Assembly (NCBI RefSeq): GCF_963668215.1 | Contig: NZ_OY764190.1 | Span: forward strand, 5,270,001 to 5,334,000 | DNA: 64,000 bases | Source of the DNA: an uncultured Desulfosarcina sp. | Lineage (GTDB): Bacteria; Desulfobacterota; Desulfobacteria; Desulfobacterales; Desulfosarcinaceae | Direction: 5' to 3' | Shown: one piece after another, positions 9,001-17,448 of the stretch | Layout of the letters: each line of letters begins with the position of its first letter | How positions within the stretch are numbered: the stretch's first letter is position 1 | Translations under genes and position numbers: made by a program | The notes under the pieces: generated by a model | What the model saw: only the letters and a program-made list of their open reading frames with translations | What the model was told of the DNA's origin: nothing | The model's database searches: none

Positions 9001-10205
9001 TCGATGTCGTTGTCGGCGTCCAGGGTAAGGGTGTTGGCCGACCAGGAGATGTTGTCGTTGACATAGATGTTGCCGGCATCCGCGCCCGCGTCCGCGGTTT
9101 CAATGGTCACATCCGTAGAGGCCAGGGCTGTGGTCAGGGCTGCTCCGGTCATGTCGCCGCCGGAAGCGGCGATGGTGTAGTCGGTGGGGTCGATGAGCCA
9201 GGTACCGGTTTCTCCGTCAGGGGCCGCGGTGGTTACGGTAACGTCATCGGCAATGGTTACAGTGGCTGCCGAGGTCTCGATAAACCCACCATCACCGCCA
9301 TCCGGCGCCGAAGCGTCCAGGGTGCCGCCCAGCTGGACCGTGCCGGTCTCCATATCCGCCAAAAGCAGAATGCGGCCCTCGACTTCGGCAAGGGTTTGCG
9401 CCTGGATGATGCCCTCGTTGTTTACCGCCGCCCGGGTCAGTTCGTCCGCCGCCTCGGCACTCAGATACACCAGGCCGCCGTCGGCCCGGATCAGGCCCTT
9501 GTTCGTAACCCGGGCGTCCACGGCGCCCTGGTCGATGGTGAAGGTGATGAGGCCGTCGCCCGCAAAGTCGAGGCTGATTTTGTTGCCCGCGGCCATGGCC
9601 AAGGTACCGGAATCGGCGGTCACTGTGCCCGTGTTTTCAATGACCGGGGCAAGGAAGGCCACATAGCCGCCTTCGGCATCAATGGTGCCGGCATTGCTGA
9701 TGCTGCCTGCGCTGCCGTTGGAGGCAAAAGTGTAGTTGCCGCTCAGAAAATCCTCGTCCGTGATATTCAACGACGAGGCCACCAGGCCGCCCACATTTAC
9801 CTGGGCCGAATGGCCAAAGATGATGCCCGATGGATTGACGAGAAACACCCGGCCGTTGGCATTGAGACTGCCGAGGATCTGGCTGGGGTTTTGGTCGTGG
9901 ATGCGGTTTAAAGCCGAAGCCGAAGCATCGGGCTGGCTGAAAGTGACGGATGCATCTTGCCCGATGTTGAAGGTGTCCCAGTCGGCAACCAATTTTTGGG
10001 TGGTCTGGTTGACGGTCATCCGGCTGCCGCTGGTGCTGATGCTGCCGCTGCCCGAAGTAATTGTTCCCCCGGTGGGAAGGGCCGCGCTGTCTAAGGCTGG
10101 TGCGATTCTCGGCGACAGCAGCACCGCAAAAAACAGGCAGATCGCCAGCGGAAAAACAATGCCCCCGCCGACCTGGCGTATGAATCGTACCCATTTCTTT
10201 TTCAT
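6093..10205 (-). CDS. TpsA-type exoprotein with GLUG and MBG repeats (second copy)
   Basis: A 1370-residue secreted protein of the filamentous-haemagglutinin (two-partner secretion) class. From ATG 10205 (GGGGAAAG just upstream) it shows a basic, hydrophobic signal segment (residues 1-40), the TPS secretion domain with NPSGIIFG near residue 120, a long beta-helical stretch to about 470, a block of GLUG repeats (SYATGxVxG) to about 920, MBG/YDG-type domains with VYDGTT and YYDGTAYSGG, and a conserved C-terminal domain ending DIRGLVIV. Such proteins cross the outer membrane through a TpsB partner and act as adhesins or biofilm factors. It lies 36 bases behind its paralogue in one operon with the TpsB gene. 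Confidence 0.9.
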   Translation of the reverse strand: MKKKWVRFIRQVGGGIVFPLAICLFFAVLLSPRIAPALDSAALPTGGTITSGSGSISTSGSRMTVNQTTQKLVADWDTFNIGQDASVTFSQPDASASALNRIHDQNPSQILGSLNANGRVFLVNPSGIIFGHSAQVNVGGLVASSLNITDEDFLSGNYTFASNGSAGSISNAGTIDAEGGYVAFLAPVIENTGTVTADSGTLAMAAGNKISLDFAGDGLITFTIDQGAVDARVTNKGLIRADGGLVYLSAEAADELTRAAVNNEGIIQAQTLAEVEGRILLLADMETGTVQLGGTLDASAPDGGDGGFIETSAATVTIADDVTVTTAAPDGETGTWLIDPTDYTIAASGGDMTGAALTTALASTDVTIETADAGADAGNIYVNDNISWSANTLTLDADNDIEINSEMTATGTAGLELVYIGDYTINAPVNLASSCSFSANGTPYTIITTLGSAGSATGTDLQGINGNLSGNYVLGSDINASATSGWNGGAGFDPIGDNATRFTGTFDGLGHTVSNLTINSVSLYTGLFGFAHGAAIRNTGVTGGSITGTANLTGGLVGFLYYASISDSYVTAKVSGAYGTGGLVGRSEGSTITECYSTGNVTGGTSTGGLIGIANLDTITESYASGTVQGTGNVGGLVGIAAATDISDSYFTENAGGSVTGTGSYTGGLVGDLNSSTISNSYVSADVTGGYCTGGLVAYSTESTISRSYATGDVEGTGTVGGFAAIVEDSGITESYASGNVTGSSTVVGGFAGYLTAISGATASISNCYATGDVEGLRSVGGLVGLMGNRINLSQPSSDIDGGSCMIDNSYATGSVTGTDPIPGSFFGGLVGYSGALILDESDGLNISNTICTITNSYAAGDVEGIDYVGGLAGYSGAFIGSGSDSAGISSISSTIKNSYAGGTVTGTGSNVGDFLGYSGNVVDPTCVGSAITGSSSEVQDKDGSAVVDFTSFVLNSEQKNLDFYQTTLDWGVDIDDDGWTGTIWRIYESNTFPLLRNFLTQTSATAVTKVYDGTTSLDSASISWTPGTDETLIYGTASSSGSEINAGSYILTLSGLYSIQQGYDILANGTLTITPASLTITASDDSKYYDGTAYSGGNGVTYSGFINGEDVSVLSGVLTYSGTSQGATTAGTYVITASGLASGNYNITFVDGELIIQADNQPEDENKRQPSYPQPDAAVPKKEDSGSLLDVDEAIAQDYETTTLATESSLLVIEFEYSPGGTVTLLCGGAATSELRGVIDALPVFLDEGGSRFFVGNYAVRESPGTVSLKRLDEGQPYEEVSAMVQAIRATRPFNLTEKNGKSAEFTVGVTKDGVVFVSRSDGDIRLMDRDQVVLMALQTIKQDMGVDLKDIRGLVIVSGGGDWQQPAF
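7440..8640 (-). repeat. GLUG-repeat coding block of the downstream TpsA
   Basis: The DNA encodes roughly a dozen imperfect repeats of about 25-30 residues with the pattern GGLVG...I..SYA(T/S)G.V.G, visible on the minus strand as recurring versions of GCATAGCT and CCGCC-rich units. GLUG repeats are known from IgA peptidases and bacterial surface proteins. Repeat number and order differ from the block in the upstream paralogue. Confidence 0.8.
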
Positions 10206-10241
10206 AATTCTTTCCCCTGTTTCCCGCATGTTGTTTTCTAC

Positions 10242-13200
10242 CTAAATCGCCTGCCGCACGCTTTCACCCGCAACAATGACCAGCCCCCGGATGTCCTTGA
10301 GATCGACGCCCATATCCTGTTTGATTGTCTGCAGGGCCATGAGAACGACCTGGTCCCTGTCCATATGGCGGATGTCGCCGTCCGAGCGGAAAATGAAGAC
10401 GACGCCGTCCTTTGTTACGCCGACGGTGAATTCCGCGCTTTTGCCGTCTTTTGTTGTCAGGTTGAAGGGCCTTTGTGAACGGATTGCCAAAACGTTCTGG
10501 AAAATACCCTCGTATAAGGATCGTCCTTCGCCAATCCGTTTCAGGGAAACCGCTCCATGACGCTCCTGGACCATATAATTCCCGACAAAGGAACGGCTTC
10601 CCCGCTCATCAAGAAAAACCGGAAGAGCTTCGATCACACCCTGCGGTTCTTTTTTTGGGTCACCGCCGCTTAAAAGGGTCACCGTGCCCCCCGGACTGTA
10701 TTCGAAATCGATGACAAGCAAGCTTGAGCCGGTGGAGAGGATGGTTGTTTCGCCGTCCGCGACAATCGTCTTCTCAATATCGAGCAAGGAGCCGGAGTCC
10801 TCTTTATTTGGCACGGTTAGAACTGTCATGGAAGGGAGGGGCTGCCGTCTTTCGACGTCGCCCGGCAGAGAGCCAGCCGTATCGGAATCCGGGACCATGG
10901 GCAGGATCGTCAGTTCGCCGTTTACAAATGTGATATCATAATTGCCGGAGGCAAGGCCCGAAGCCGTAATGACATACGTGCCTGCATCCATGGCGCCCTG
11001 GCTGGTGCCGCTGTAAGTGAGGGTTCCGGAAAGTACGCTCATGTCTTCGCCGTTGACAAATCCGCTGTAGGTAACGCCGTTGCCGCCACTGTAGGCCGTG
11101 CCGTCATAATCTTTGCTGTAATCCCTGGCGGTGATGCTGAGTAAAGCGGGGGTAATCGTGCTTGAAGTATTGGCCGCATAGGTAACCGCATAGTTGTTGC
11201 CACCATTGCCATCGGTAACACCAACACCACTCACACTAACGGTTTTGCCCGTGCCGGCATTGCCATCCGTGAAGGAAAAAGTCCCACCGCTGATCGTATC
11301 GCTGCCGCAAAGACTGACTGAAGTAACCGTGGCAGTTCCTGATGCAATGGTGGTTCCGTCATAGGTTTTGGTGACATCCACCGTACTTATGGTGATAGCC
11401 GCCTGATTAATTGTGGCCGTATGTCCGGTAGTATCGGCCAGGGTGTAGTTGCCAGCCAGACCTGAACCATCGGACAGGGTGTAGGTGGCTGAAGCGCTCC
11501 TTGTGCCCGCGTTGGCGCTGTCAAAGGTGCCTGTGGCTGAAACACCAAGGGTTTCACCGGAAACCAGGCCGGAGAGTGTGCCGGCCGTGATACTGGCGGT
11601 CGTGCTCCCGTCGTAGGTTTTGTCTGCTGCCGTAGTCCCTGAGATGGTCAATTCTTTGGCATTGACAGTCAGGGTTTCAGAGCCCGAAGAAACAATATCA
11701 TAGCCCTGTTGGCTGGAATACAGGTCTGACAGGTCAAGGGTGTAAGCGCCGACATTCGCGCTGGCATAGGAGATATCCCCGAATATCAGACTGCTGTCCA
11801 CACTGATGTTCCAGGGCAGATCCTGGCCTGAGATACTGGCAATCCCGTCATAGGTTTTGATCGTGTTTGAGGTGCTGATCTCTGTTAAAAAATATCGTAA
11901 CAGTGGATAGGTATGGTCTTCATAGATGCGCCAGACAGCACTGCTGCCGCCTGCGTTGCTGATGTCGATATAGGATGAAAAGGACGACGCCTGCATCATC
12001 TCTGTATCGCTCAGGTCGATGAGATCGCTGACCATGGACGTGCTTCCGCCCCCAAGCCCTCCCGAAGCGTCGGTGGTGATGCTGGTGTTATAAAAACCGG
12101 TTGTGATGGTGCCATAGTCGGGATCATTTTCATGATTGTATCCCACCAGAGCGCCCAGATAATGCGTTCCGGTCCCCGTGCCTGAATCGCTGACCGAGCC
12201 GACGGCATATGTGTTGGTAATGCTGCTGTATTCATCGTTGTATCCGACCAGGCCGCCGATATGATAATCATAGTTATCCGTATATGTGTTGCTGACACTG
12301 CCGGTGGCGTAACTATTTTCGATGGAAGAGCCGTTTTCATTGTAGCCGACCAGGCCGCCTACATAACCATCATTCCACCCTGTGCTTGACCCGCTGACAT
12401 CGCCTTCGGCGTAGCAACCGGTAATGGTGCTGATATAATTCTGTCCGACCAGACCGCCAACCCAGGTTGTCCCGTTGACGCTGCCAGTGGCGTAGCTGTA
12501 TTCGATGGTGCCGCCCTCGAAGTTGGCTCCTGCCAGACCGCCGATGTAGGTGTCTCCACTCACCATGTTTGTTGCATAGCTGTCTGTGATCGTACCACCG
12601 ATATTGTCTCCGACCAGGCCGCCGACATACCAAGACATGAAGGACGTGATCGTAACATTGCCAGTGGCATAGCTGCCTTCAACAGTGCCGGTGTTTACCC
12701 CCGCCAGGCCGCCGATAGAAGACATGGCATCCCCTGAGGATATCTCGGAGATAGAATAGCTGTTGGTGATCGTGCCATCATTGAACCCGACCAGGCCGCC
12801 GATATACATTGAGTCGGCGGTGACGGCTCCGGTGGCGTAGCTGCTACTGATGGTGCTGCCGCTATGGTTATAACCGACCAGGCCACCGACGCTTTCTGTG
12901 CCGGTTACCGATCCTGTGGCATAGCTATTGGTGATATCGTCATCATTCGATCCTGCCAGGCCGCCAACACTATCGTAACCGGTGACGGCTCCCGTGGCAT
13001 AGCTGTCGGTAATAGTGCCGGCGAAATGGTTGCCAACCAGGCCTCCGACAAAAGAGGCGCCCTGGACATCTCCTGTGGCATAGCTGTCAGTTATGGTGAC
13101 TGAGCCGGAGCTATTGTAACCGACCAGGCCGCCAACGTTGTCATTACCCTCGACCACTGCTGTAGAGTAGCTGTCGGAAATGGTGCCGGAGGTATGCCAC

Positions 13201-15086
13201 CCCACCAGTCCCCCGGCGTAATAGGTTGTGCCTGTAACCGTGCCTGTGGTGTAGCAGTTGGTAATTGTGGCTGTACTAAGGTTTTGTCCCACCAGCCCGG
13301 CTACCCACTGGCTTCCTTCAATATCCCCTGTGCTGTAGCTGTTAGTGATGGTGATGGTCCCTGTTGCCCTGGCCACGAGTCCACCCACCCCTCTGTCGCC
13401 GGTAATAGAACTGCCAATTAGCCCGACATTTCTGATAACGGCATCGGTGCAGACACCGAAAAGGCCGACATAGTTTTCCGAGGGACGATTGATATACAGG
13501 CCAGTGATGGTATGCCCCAGGCCGTCGAAGGTGCCCGTAAATGTGCTTATGGGATCAAAGCCCTCACCTCCGAGCCATACGGTGTCATCGGCCGTAAGCA
13601 TCGCATCGATATTGCTGCCGAGAGCGTATTTGCCGGAAAGATTCCCGTTGATGCCCTGTAAGTCGGTGCCGGTGACGCTGTTCTGATTGCCCAGAGTGGT
13701 GATAACGGTGTAGGTGATTTCCGAGCCGTCGGAACCCAGTTTCGTGAAGAAATTCTGACCGGCACCCAAATTTACTGCCGCGTTGACTGTATAGGTTGAC
13801 GTATTGCCTGCGGCGGCCGCGCCCTGGCCGTAATACAGGGCCAGCTGGGCATTGGCTGAACCGAAGAGTTCGGCGTTGATCTCGATGTCGTTGTCGGCGT
13901 CCAGGGTAAGGGTGTTGGCCGACCAGGAGATGGTATCGTTGACGGTGATATTGCCGGCATCCGCGCCTGTGTCGGCGGTTTCGATGGTCACATCCGTAGA
14001 CGCCAGTGCTGTGGTCAGGGCCGCGCCGGTCATGTCGCCGCCGGAAGCGGCAATGGTGTAGTCGGTAGGATCGATGAGCCAGGTGCCGGTTTCGCCGTCC
14101 GCAGCCATCGTTGTTACGCTCACAGAATCATCAATACTCACCTTTGCCGCCGAGGTTTCGATAAAACCGCCGTCGCCGCCGTTGGGGGCCGAGGCGTCAA
14201 GCGTTCCTGCCACCTGCACCTCGCCGGTTTCCATGTCGCCCATGAGCAGGATGCGGCCATCAACCTCCCGCAATGTCTGCGCCTGGATGATGCCCTCATT
14301 GTTTACCGCCGCCCGGGTCAGTTCGTCCGCCGCCTCGGCACTCAGATACACCAGGCCGCCGTCGGCCCGGATCAGGCCCTTGTTTTCGACCTGGGCGTCC
14401 ACGTCCCCCTGGTCGATGGTGTAGGTGATGAGGCCGTCGCCCGCAAAGTCGAGGCTGATTTTGCTGCCCGCGGCCATGGCCACGGTGCCGCCATCCGCTG
14501 TTACGCTGCCCGTGTTTTCAATCACCGGGGCAAGGAAAGCCACATATCCGCCTTCGGCATCAATGGTGCCGGCATTGCTGATGCTGCCTGCGCTGCCGTT
14601 GGAGGCAAAAGTGTAGTTGCCGCTCAGAAAATCCTCGTCCGTGATATTCAGCGACGAGGCCACCAGTCCGCCCACATTCACCTGGGCCGAAGCACCGAAG
14701 ATGATGCCCGAAGGATTGACGAGAAACACCCGGCCGTTGGCATTGAGACTGCCGAGGATCTGGCTGGGGTTCTGGTCGTGGATGCGGTTTAAAGCCGAAG
14801 CCGAAGCATCGGGCTGGCTGAAAGTGACGGATGCATCCTGCCCGATGTTGAAGGTATCCCAGTCGGCAACCATTTTTGGGGTGGTCTGGTTGACGGTCAT
14901 CCGGTTGCCGCTGGTGCTTATGCTGCCGCTGCCCGAAGTAATTTCACCACCGGCGGGAAGGGCCGCGCTATCTAATGCGGGCGCGCCCCTCGGCGACAGC
15001 AGCGCCACGAAAAACAGGCAGATCGCCAGCGGAAAAACAATGCCCCCGCCGACCTGGCCTATGAATCGTACCCCTTTCTTTTTCAT
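10242..15086 (-). CDS. TpsA-type exoprotein with GLUG, YDG and MBG repeats (first copy)
   Basis: A 1614-residue paralogue of the following TpsA gene. The first 400 or so residues (signal segment, TPS domain with NPSGIIFG, filamentous beta-helix) and the last 130 or so are nearly the same as in the other copy, while the middle is longer: more GLUG repeats, then YDG domains (KTYDGSTTASI, KTYDGTTIASG) and an MBG-like unit (YDGTAYSGG). It should be exported by Sec and then by the TpsB encoded 32 bases upstream and stay on or leave the cell surface. AGGAGA precedes ATG 15086. No cysteine pair or protease signature was noticed. An adhesive role is inferred from the family. Confidence 0.9.
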   Translation of the reverse strand: MKKKGVRFIGQVGGGIVFPLAICLFFVALLSPRGAPALDSAALPAGGEITSGSGSISTSGNRMTVNQTTPKMVADWDTFNIGQDASVTFSQPDASASALNRIHDQNPSQILGSLNANGRVFLVNPSGIIFGASAQVNVGGLVASSLNITDEDFLSGNYTFASNGSAGSISNAGTIDAEGGYVAFLAPVIENTGSVTADGGTVAMAAGSKISLDFAGDGLITYTIDQGDVDAQVENKGLIRADGGLVYLSAEAADELTRAAVNNEGIIQAQTLREVDGRILLMGDMETGEVQVAGTLDASAPNGGDGGFIETSAAKVSIDDSVSVTTMAADGETGTWLIDPTDYTIAASGGDMTGAALTTALASTDVTIETADTGADAGNITVNDTISWSANTLTLDADNDIEINAELFGSANAQLALYYGQGAAAAGNTSTYTVNAAVNLGAGQNFFTKLGSDGSEITYTVITTLGNQNSVTGTDLQGINGNLSGKYALGSNIDAMLTADDTVWLGGEGFDPISTFTGTFDGLGHTITGLYINRPSENYVGLFGVCTDAVIRNVGLIGSSITGDRGVGGLVARATGTITITNSYSTGDIEGSQWVAGLVGQNLSTATITNCYTTGTVTGTTYYAGGLVGWHTSGTISDSYSTAVVEGNDNVGGLVGYNSSGSVTITDSYATGDVQGASFVGGLVGNHFAGTITDSYATGAVTGYDSVGGLAGSNDDDITNSYATGSVTGTESVGGLVGYNHSGSTISSSYATGAVTADSMYIGGLVGFNDGTITNSYSISEISSGDAMSSIGGLAGVNTGTVEGSYATGNVTITSFMSWYVGGLVGDNIGGTITDSYATNMVSGDTYIGGLAGANFEGGTIEYSYATGSVNGTTWVGGLVGQNYISTITGCYAEGDVSGSSTGWNDGYVGGLVGYNENGSSIENSYATGSVSNTYTDNYDYHIGGLVGYNDEYSSITNTYAVGSVSDSGTGTGTHYLGALVGYNHENDPDYGTITTGFYNTSITTDASGGLGGGSTSMVSDLIDLSDTEMMQASSFSSYIDISNAGGSSAVWRIYEDHTYPLLRYFLTEISTSNTIKTYDGIASISGQDLPWNISVDSSLIFGDISYASANVGAYTLDLSDLYSSQQGYDIVSSGSETLTVNAKELTISGTTAADKTYDGSTTASITAGTLSGLVSGETLGVSATGTFDSANAGTRSASATYTLSDGSGLAGNYTLADTTGHTATINQAAITISTVDVTKTYDGTTIASGTATVTSVSLCGSDTISGGTFSFTDGNAGTGKTVSVSGVGVTDGNGGNNYAVTYAANTSSTITPALLSITARDYSKDYDGTAYSGGNGVTYSGFVNGEDMSVLSGTLTYSGTSQGAMDAGTYVITASGLASGNYDITFVNGELTILPMVPDSDTAGSLPGDVERRQPLPSMTVLTVPNKEDSGSLLDIEKTIVADGETTILSTGSSLLVIDFEYSPGGTVTLLSGGDPKKEPQGVIEALPVFLDERGSRSFVGNYMVQERHGAVSLKRIGEGRSLYEGIFQNVLAIRSQRPFNLTTKDGKSAEFTVGVTKDGVVFIFRSDGDIRHMDRDQVVLMALQTIKQDMGVDLKDIRGLVIVAGESVRQAI
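12110..13490 (-). repeat. GLUG-repeat coding block of the upstream TpsA
   Basis: About seventeen imperfect units of roughly 23-30 residues with the pattern VGGLVGYN.SG.ITDSYATG.V.G are encoded here. It is the longer counterpart of the 7440-8640 block, and individual units are more alike to each other than the units of the other gene, suggesting recent repeat expansion or homogenisation. Confidence 0.8.
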
Positions 15087-15118
15087 GTTTTTTTCTCCTG
15101 TTTACCGCATGTATCTTT

Positions 15119-16816
15119 TCAAAAGCGCCATACCGCCTGCAGCCAGAAGCGGTTGTCGTCATCCTTGCCGTCGGAAAATTCGCCGTTCATGCCGCGGCCG
15201 TCATTGTTGCCAAGGGTATGGGCCCAGCAGACACGAAGGTTGAGCGTGTCGTTGTAGCTGTATTCGATGCCGAGTCCGGCACCTTGCAGCCAGTAGCGGT
15301 TGTCCCCGGTGGCCGTGGCGATCGAGTTGGTCCACGGGTCTTTGTGCAGGGTGATGTGGCCGGCATCGTAGAATATGCCCGCCTCGAACTTGCCGTAGTT
15401 TTCCGGAATGGGCAGGCTGTAGTACAGATCGGCATTGAACAGATGTCCCTCGTCGCCCAGACCCTCGTTCACCGGATAGGCGCGCACCCCGTAAGGGCCG
15501 CCCAGGCAGAACTGTTCGCTGGAGTCGAGGTTGTCCTGGCTGAACTGTGCATGCCAGGCCAGTTCAAGGATGAGGCGGTTTGAAAGCCGCTGCAGCCGGG
15601 ACAGGGAGACGTGAAAATAGGTGTAATCGCCTTCGGTGCCGGTGATGTCGATATCGGCGATGTCCTCATCCATATGGCCGATGGTGGCGGATGCGTTCCA
15701 GGAGGTAAGCCCGCCGCCGAAAAGGGTGTCGTATTGATCGCCGTAGACGGAAAAAATGCCGTTGTGTATGGATTTGCTGCTATAGTCGGTGTCGAAGACG
15801 GCATCGGTGAGGTCCTTGTATTCATATGCCAGCGAAGCGAAGATATTGGTCCTGCGGCTGCGCACGAAAGGATAGGCGATCCTGGCCTGAAGGGTATGGG
15901 CGTCCCCGTTGGCGTCAAGCGCTTCGTATTCCTCGCCCAGTTCATACCAGAGGAAGGCATAGGAAACACTTCCGCGAAGCCCGCTGGTGCCCAGTGGCAG
16001 GGAATACTCCAGCCCGCCTGTTGCAAGCCCTTCCGATCCGGTCAGGTCCAGGTTTGCCTGGTCGCCGATCCTCAAGGGGTCGTTGACTTGCAGCAGGCCG
16101 CTGCCGCGAAGTGCGCCGGTATAGCGGTTGCCGTAGTTGTCCGCCCAGATCGCGCCGGCCAGAAGTGGGTCCTCCGATGCCTTGATAGTCAGCGAGGTGG
16201 TGCCGGGGCTGCTGCCGGCAGAAAGTGTTCCCTTGGCGGTGACGCCGGGCAGGTCATTCATCAGCAGAACGGCTCGCTCAACGTCCCGTGTGTGAAAGGG
16301 CTCCCCTTTCTTAATGATGCGTTCGCCCATCCTGCGAAGGCGGTCCATGTTGACGCGCAGACTCTGATCGCCCTCGATGTGCAGGTTGCCGTCGCTTTTG
16401 CCTTGGACGATAGCAATGGTGACGATGCCGGAGGAAACGTCCTGTTGCGGCAGGTAGGCCTGGGCGAGCAGCCAGCCCTGTTCCTTCAGGTAACGGGTCA
16501 CATCGGCGACCACGACCCGCAGTTGGGCAAAGGAATGTTTTCTGCCCACCGCACCGGCCACGACCCGCTGCAGCGCTTCTTCCGCAACCATGCCCTCGTA
16601 ACCGCTGAACCGGAAACCCTTGACCAGGATACGAACGCCGGTTTCTTCCGACGGGCCCTGCTCCTGCTGTTCGGGCACCGGCAGCTTCCGTGGCAACTGG
16701 GGCGTCTTCTGCTGTTCGCGCAGCAGACTTCCCGCATCTGGGGGCCCGGCAAGAACGGTTGTTGCCAAAAGCAGCCCTGCTGCCGCAATAAGTACGGTTT
16801 TCAGCGTCGTTGACAT
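15119..16816 (-). CDS. TpsB outer-membrane transporter (ShlB/FhaC/HecB family)
   Basis: A 565-residue outer-membrane pore that exports the TpsA partners. From ATG 16816 (AAGGAGA upstream) there is a clear signal peptide (about 23 residues, ending VLAG), a proline- and glutamine-rich linker, a POTRA pair (VRILVKGFRFSGYEGM and LHIEGDQSLRVN) and a C-terminal beta-barrel whose last strand ends FWLQAVWRF, the terminal Phe being the BAM recognition residue. It is the first gene of the operon, followed at 32 and 36 bases by two TpsA genes, so one pore probably serves two exoproteins. Confidence 0.92.
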   Translation of the reverse strand: MSTTLKTVLIAAAGLLLATTVLAGPPDAGSLLREQQKTPQLPRKLPVPEQQEQGPSEETGVRILVKGFRFSGYEGMVAEEALQRVVAGAVGRKHSFAQLRVVVADVTRYLKEQGWLLAQAYLPQQDVSSGIVTIAIVQGKSDGNLHIEGDQSLRVNMDRLRRMGERIIKKGEPFHTRDVERAVLLMNDLPGVTAKGTLSAGSSPGTTSLTIKASEDPLLAGAIWADNYGNRYTGALRGSGLLQVNDPLRIGDQANLDLTGSEGLATGGLEYSLPLGTSGLRGSVSYAFLWYELGEEYEALDANGDAHTLQARIAYPFVRSRRTNIFASLAYEYKDLTDAVFDTDYSSKSIHNGIFSVYGDQYDTLFGGGLTSWNASATIGHMDEDIADIDITGTEGDYTYFHVSLSRLQRLSNRLILELAWHAQFSQDNLDSSEQFCLGGPYGVRAYPVNEGLGDEGHLFNADLYYSLPIPENYGKFEAGIFYDAGHITLHKDPWTNSIATATGDNRYWLQGAGLGIEYSYNDTLNLRVCWAHTLGNNDGRGMNGEFSDGKDDDNRFWLQAVWRF

Positions 16817-17448
16817 GAAATTCTCCTTGTTAAATGGATGATTTTGGCAACGCATTGAGAGGCAAAAAGACACGGCATCAAGGTTTTCCCGCCGGAAATT
16901 GCATAGGCTTTGTTTTTAGGCAGCATAAAGAACGACCGGCGTCGGTTGAGAGTTCTTTTCAGGTTCGGTGCGGAATACAGGCCGTGGATCGTCGGATGTT
17001 CAGAATCAGGAGGCGTATAAGAAAAGGAACGGTCACGAGCGTTCTGTAAACGATGTGCACTTCAGAAGGAAGTAACCGTCAGATGAATACAGTCAGGGTC
17101 GGCGCCAGCGGGAACGGAAAAAGAATGATAAGCGATTGTCTGAACGAAATAGCCGGAAACGTCTGGACGAAATAGCCGGAAACATTAAAAAAATGATCTT
17201 CCATATTCCCGATACTTGTATCGGCAATTCCTTTTTAAGCTTTAACAATGGCACTTATTTTCTTGAGGCTATCGCAAAGACAAGGAAGGTGTGGTGACCG
17301 GGAGAAACTTTAGTGGTGTGTATAGTTACCATGCGCCAGCATGGGAATCTTTGATACCAAACGGGATAGCCGGTGGACGCAAAGTATTTAAGTATAGGGT
17401 CGCCCCCTTTTATCTGCTTGTGTTGAGCGCGGTTCCCAATCCGTTGCG
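16817..17448. other. non-coding region upstream of the tpsB operon
   Basis: These 632 bases lie between the tpsB start and the end of the REC-PAS regulator. The part near 16817-17050 should carry the operon promoter, though no clear consensus was found. A 23-bp tandem repeat sits at 17138-17183, and a small inverted repeat (GATACTTGTATC) near 17211. Short open frames here lack ribosome sites and family likeness. Confidence 0.5.
17138..17183. repeat. 23-bp tandem repeat, two units
   Basis: Two adjacent copies (17138-17160 and 17161-17183) of a unit containing GAACGAAATAGCCGGAAAC differ by one base (TGAACG versus TGGACG). The first is preceded by TT, so the block begins TGTC, as do the ends of the IS21 element at 19532. 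Repeated internal motifs are a feature of IS21-family ends, so a solo insertion-sequence end is possible. Confidence 0.5.

Noticed and set aside
15611..16813. 400-codon plus-strand open frame opposite tpsB
   Set aside because: It is the antisense of a clear TpsB gene with signal peptide, POTRA and barrel; no ribosome site or family likeness.
17205..17240. Hairpin GATACTTGTATC followed by a short T-run
   Set aside because: The stem is short, the T-run is separated by several bases, and no plus-strand gene ends upstream.
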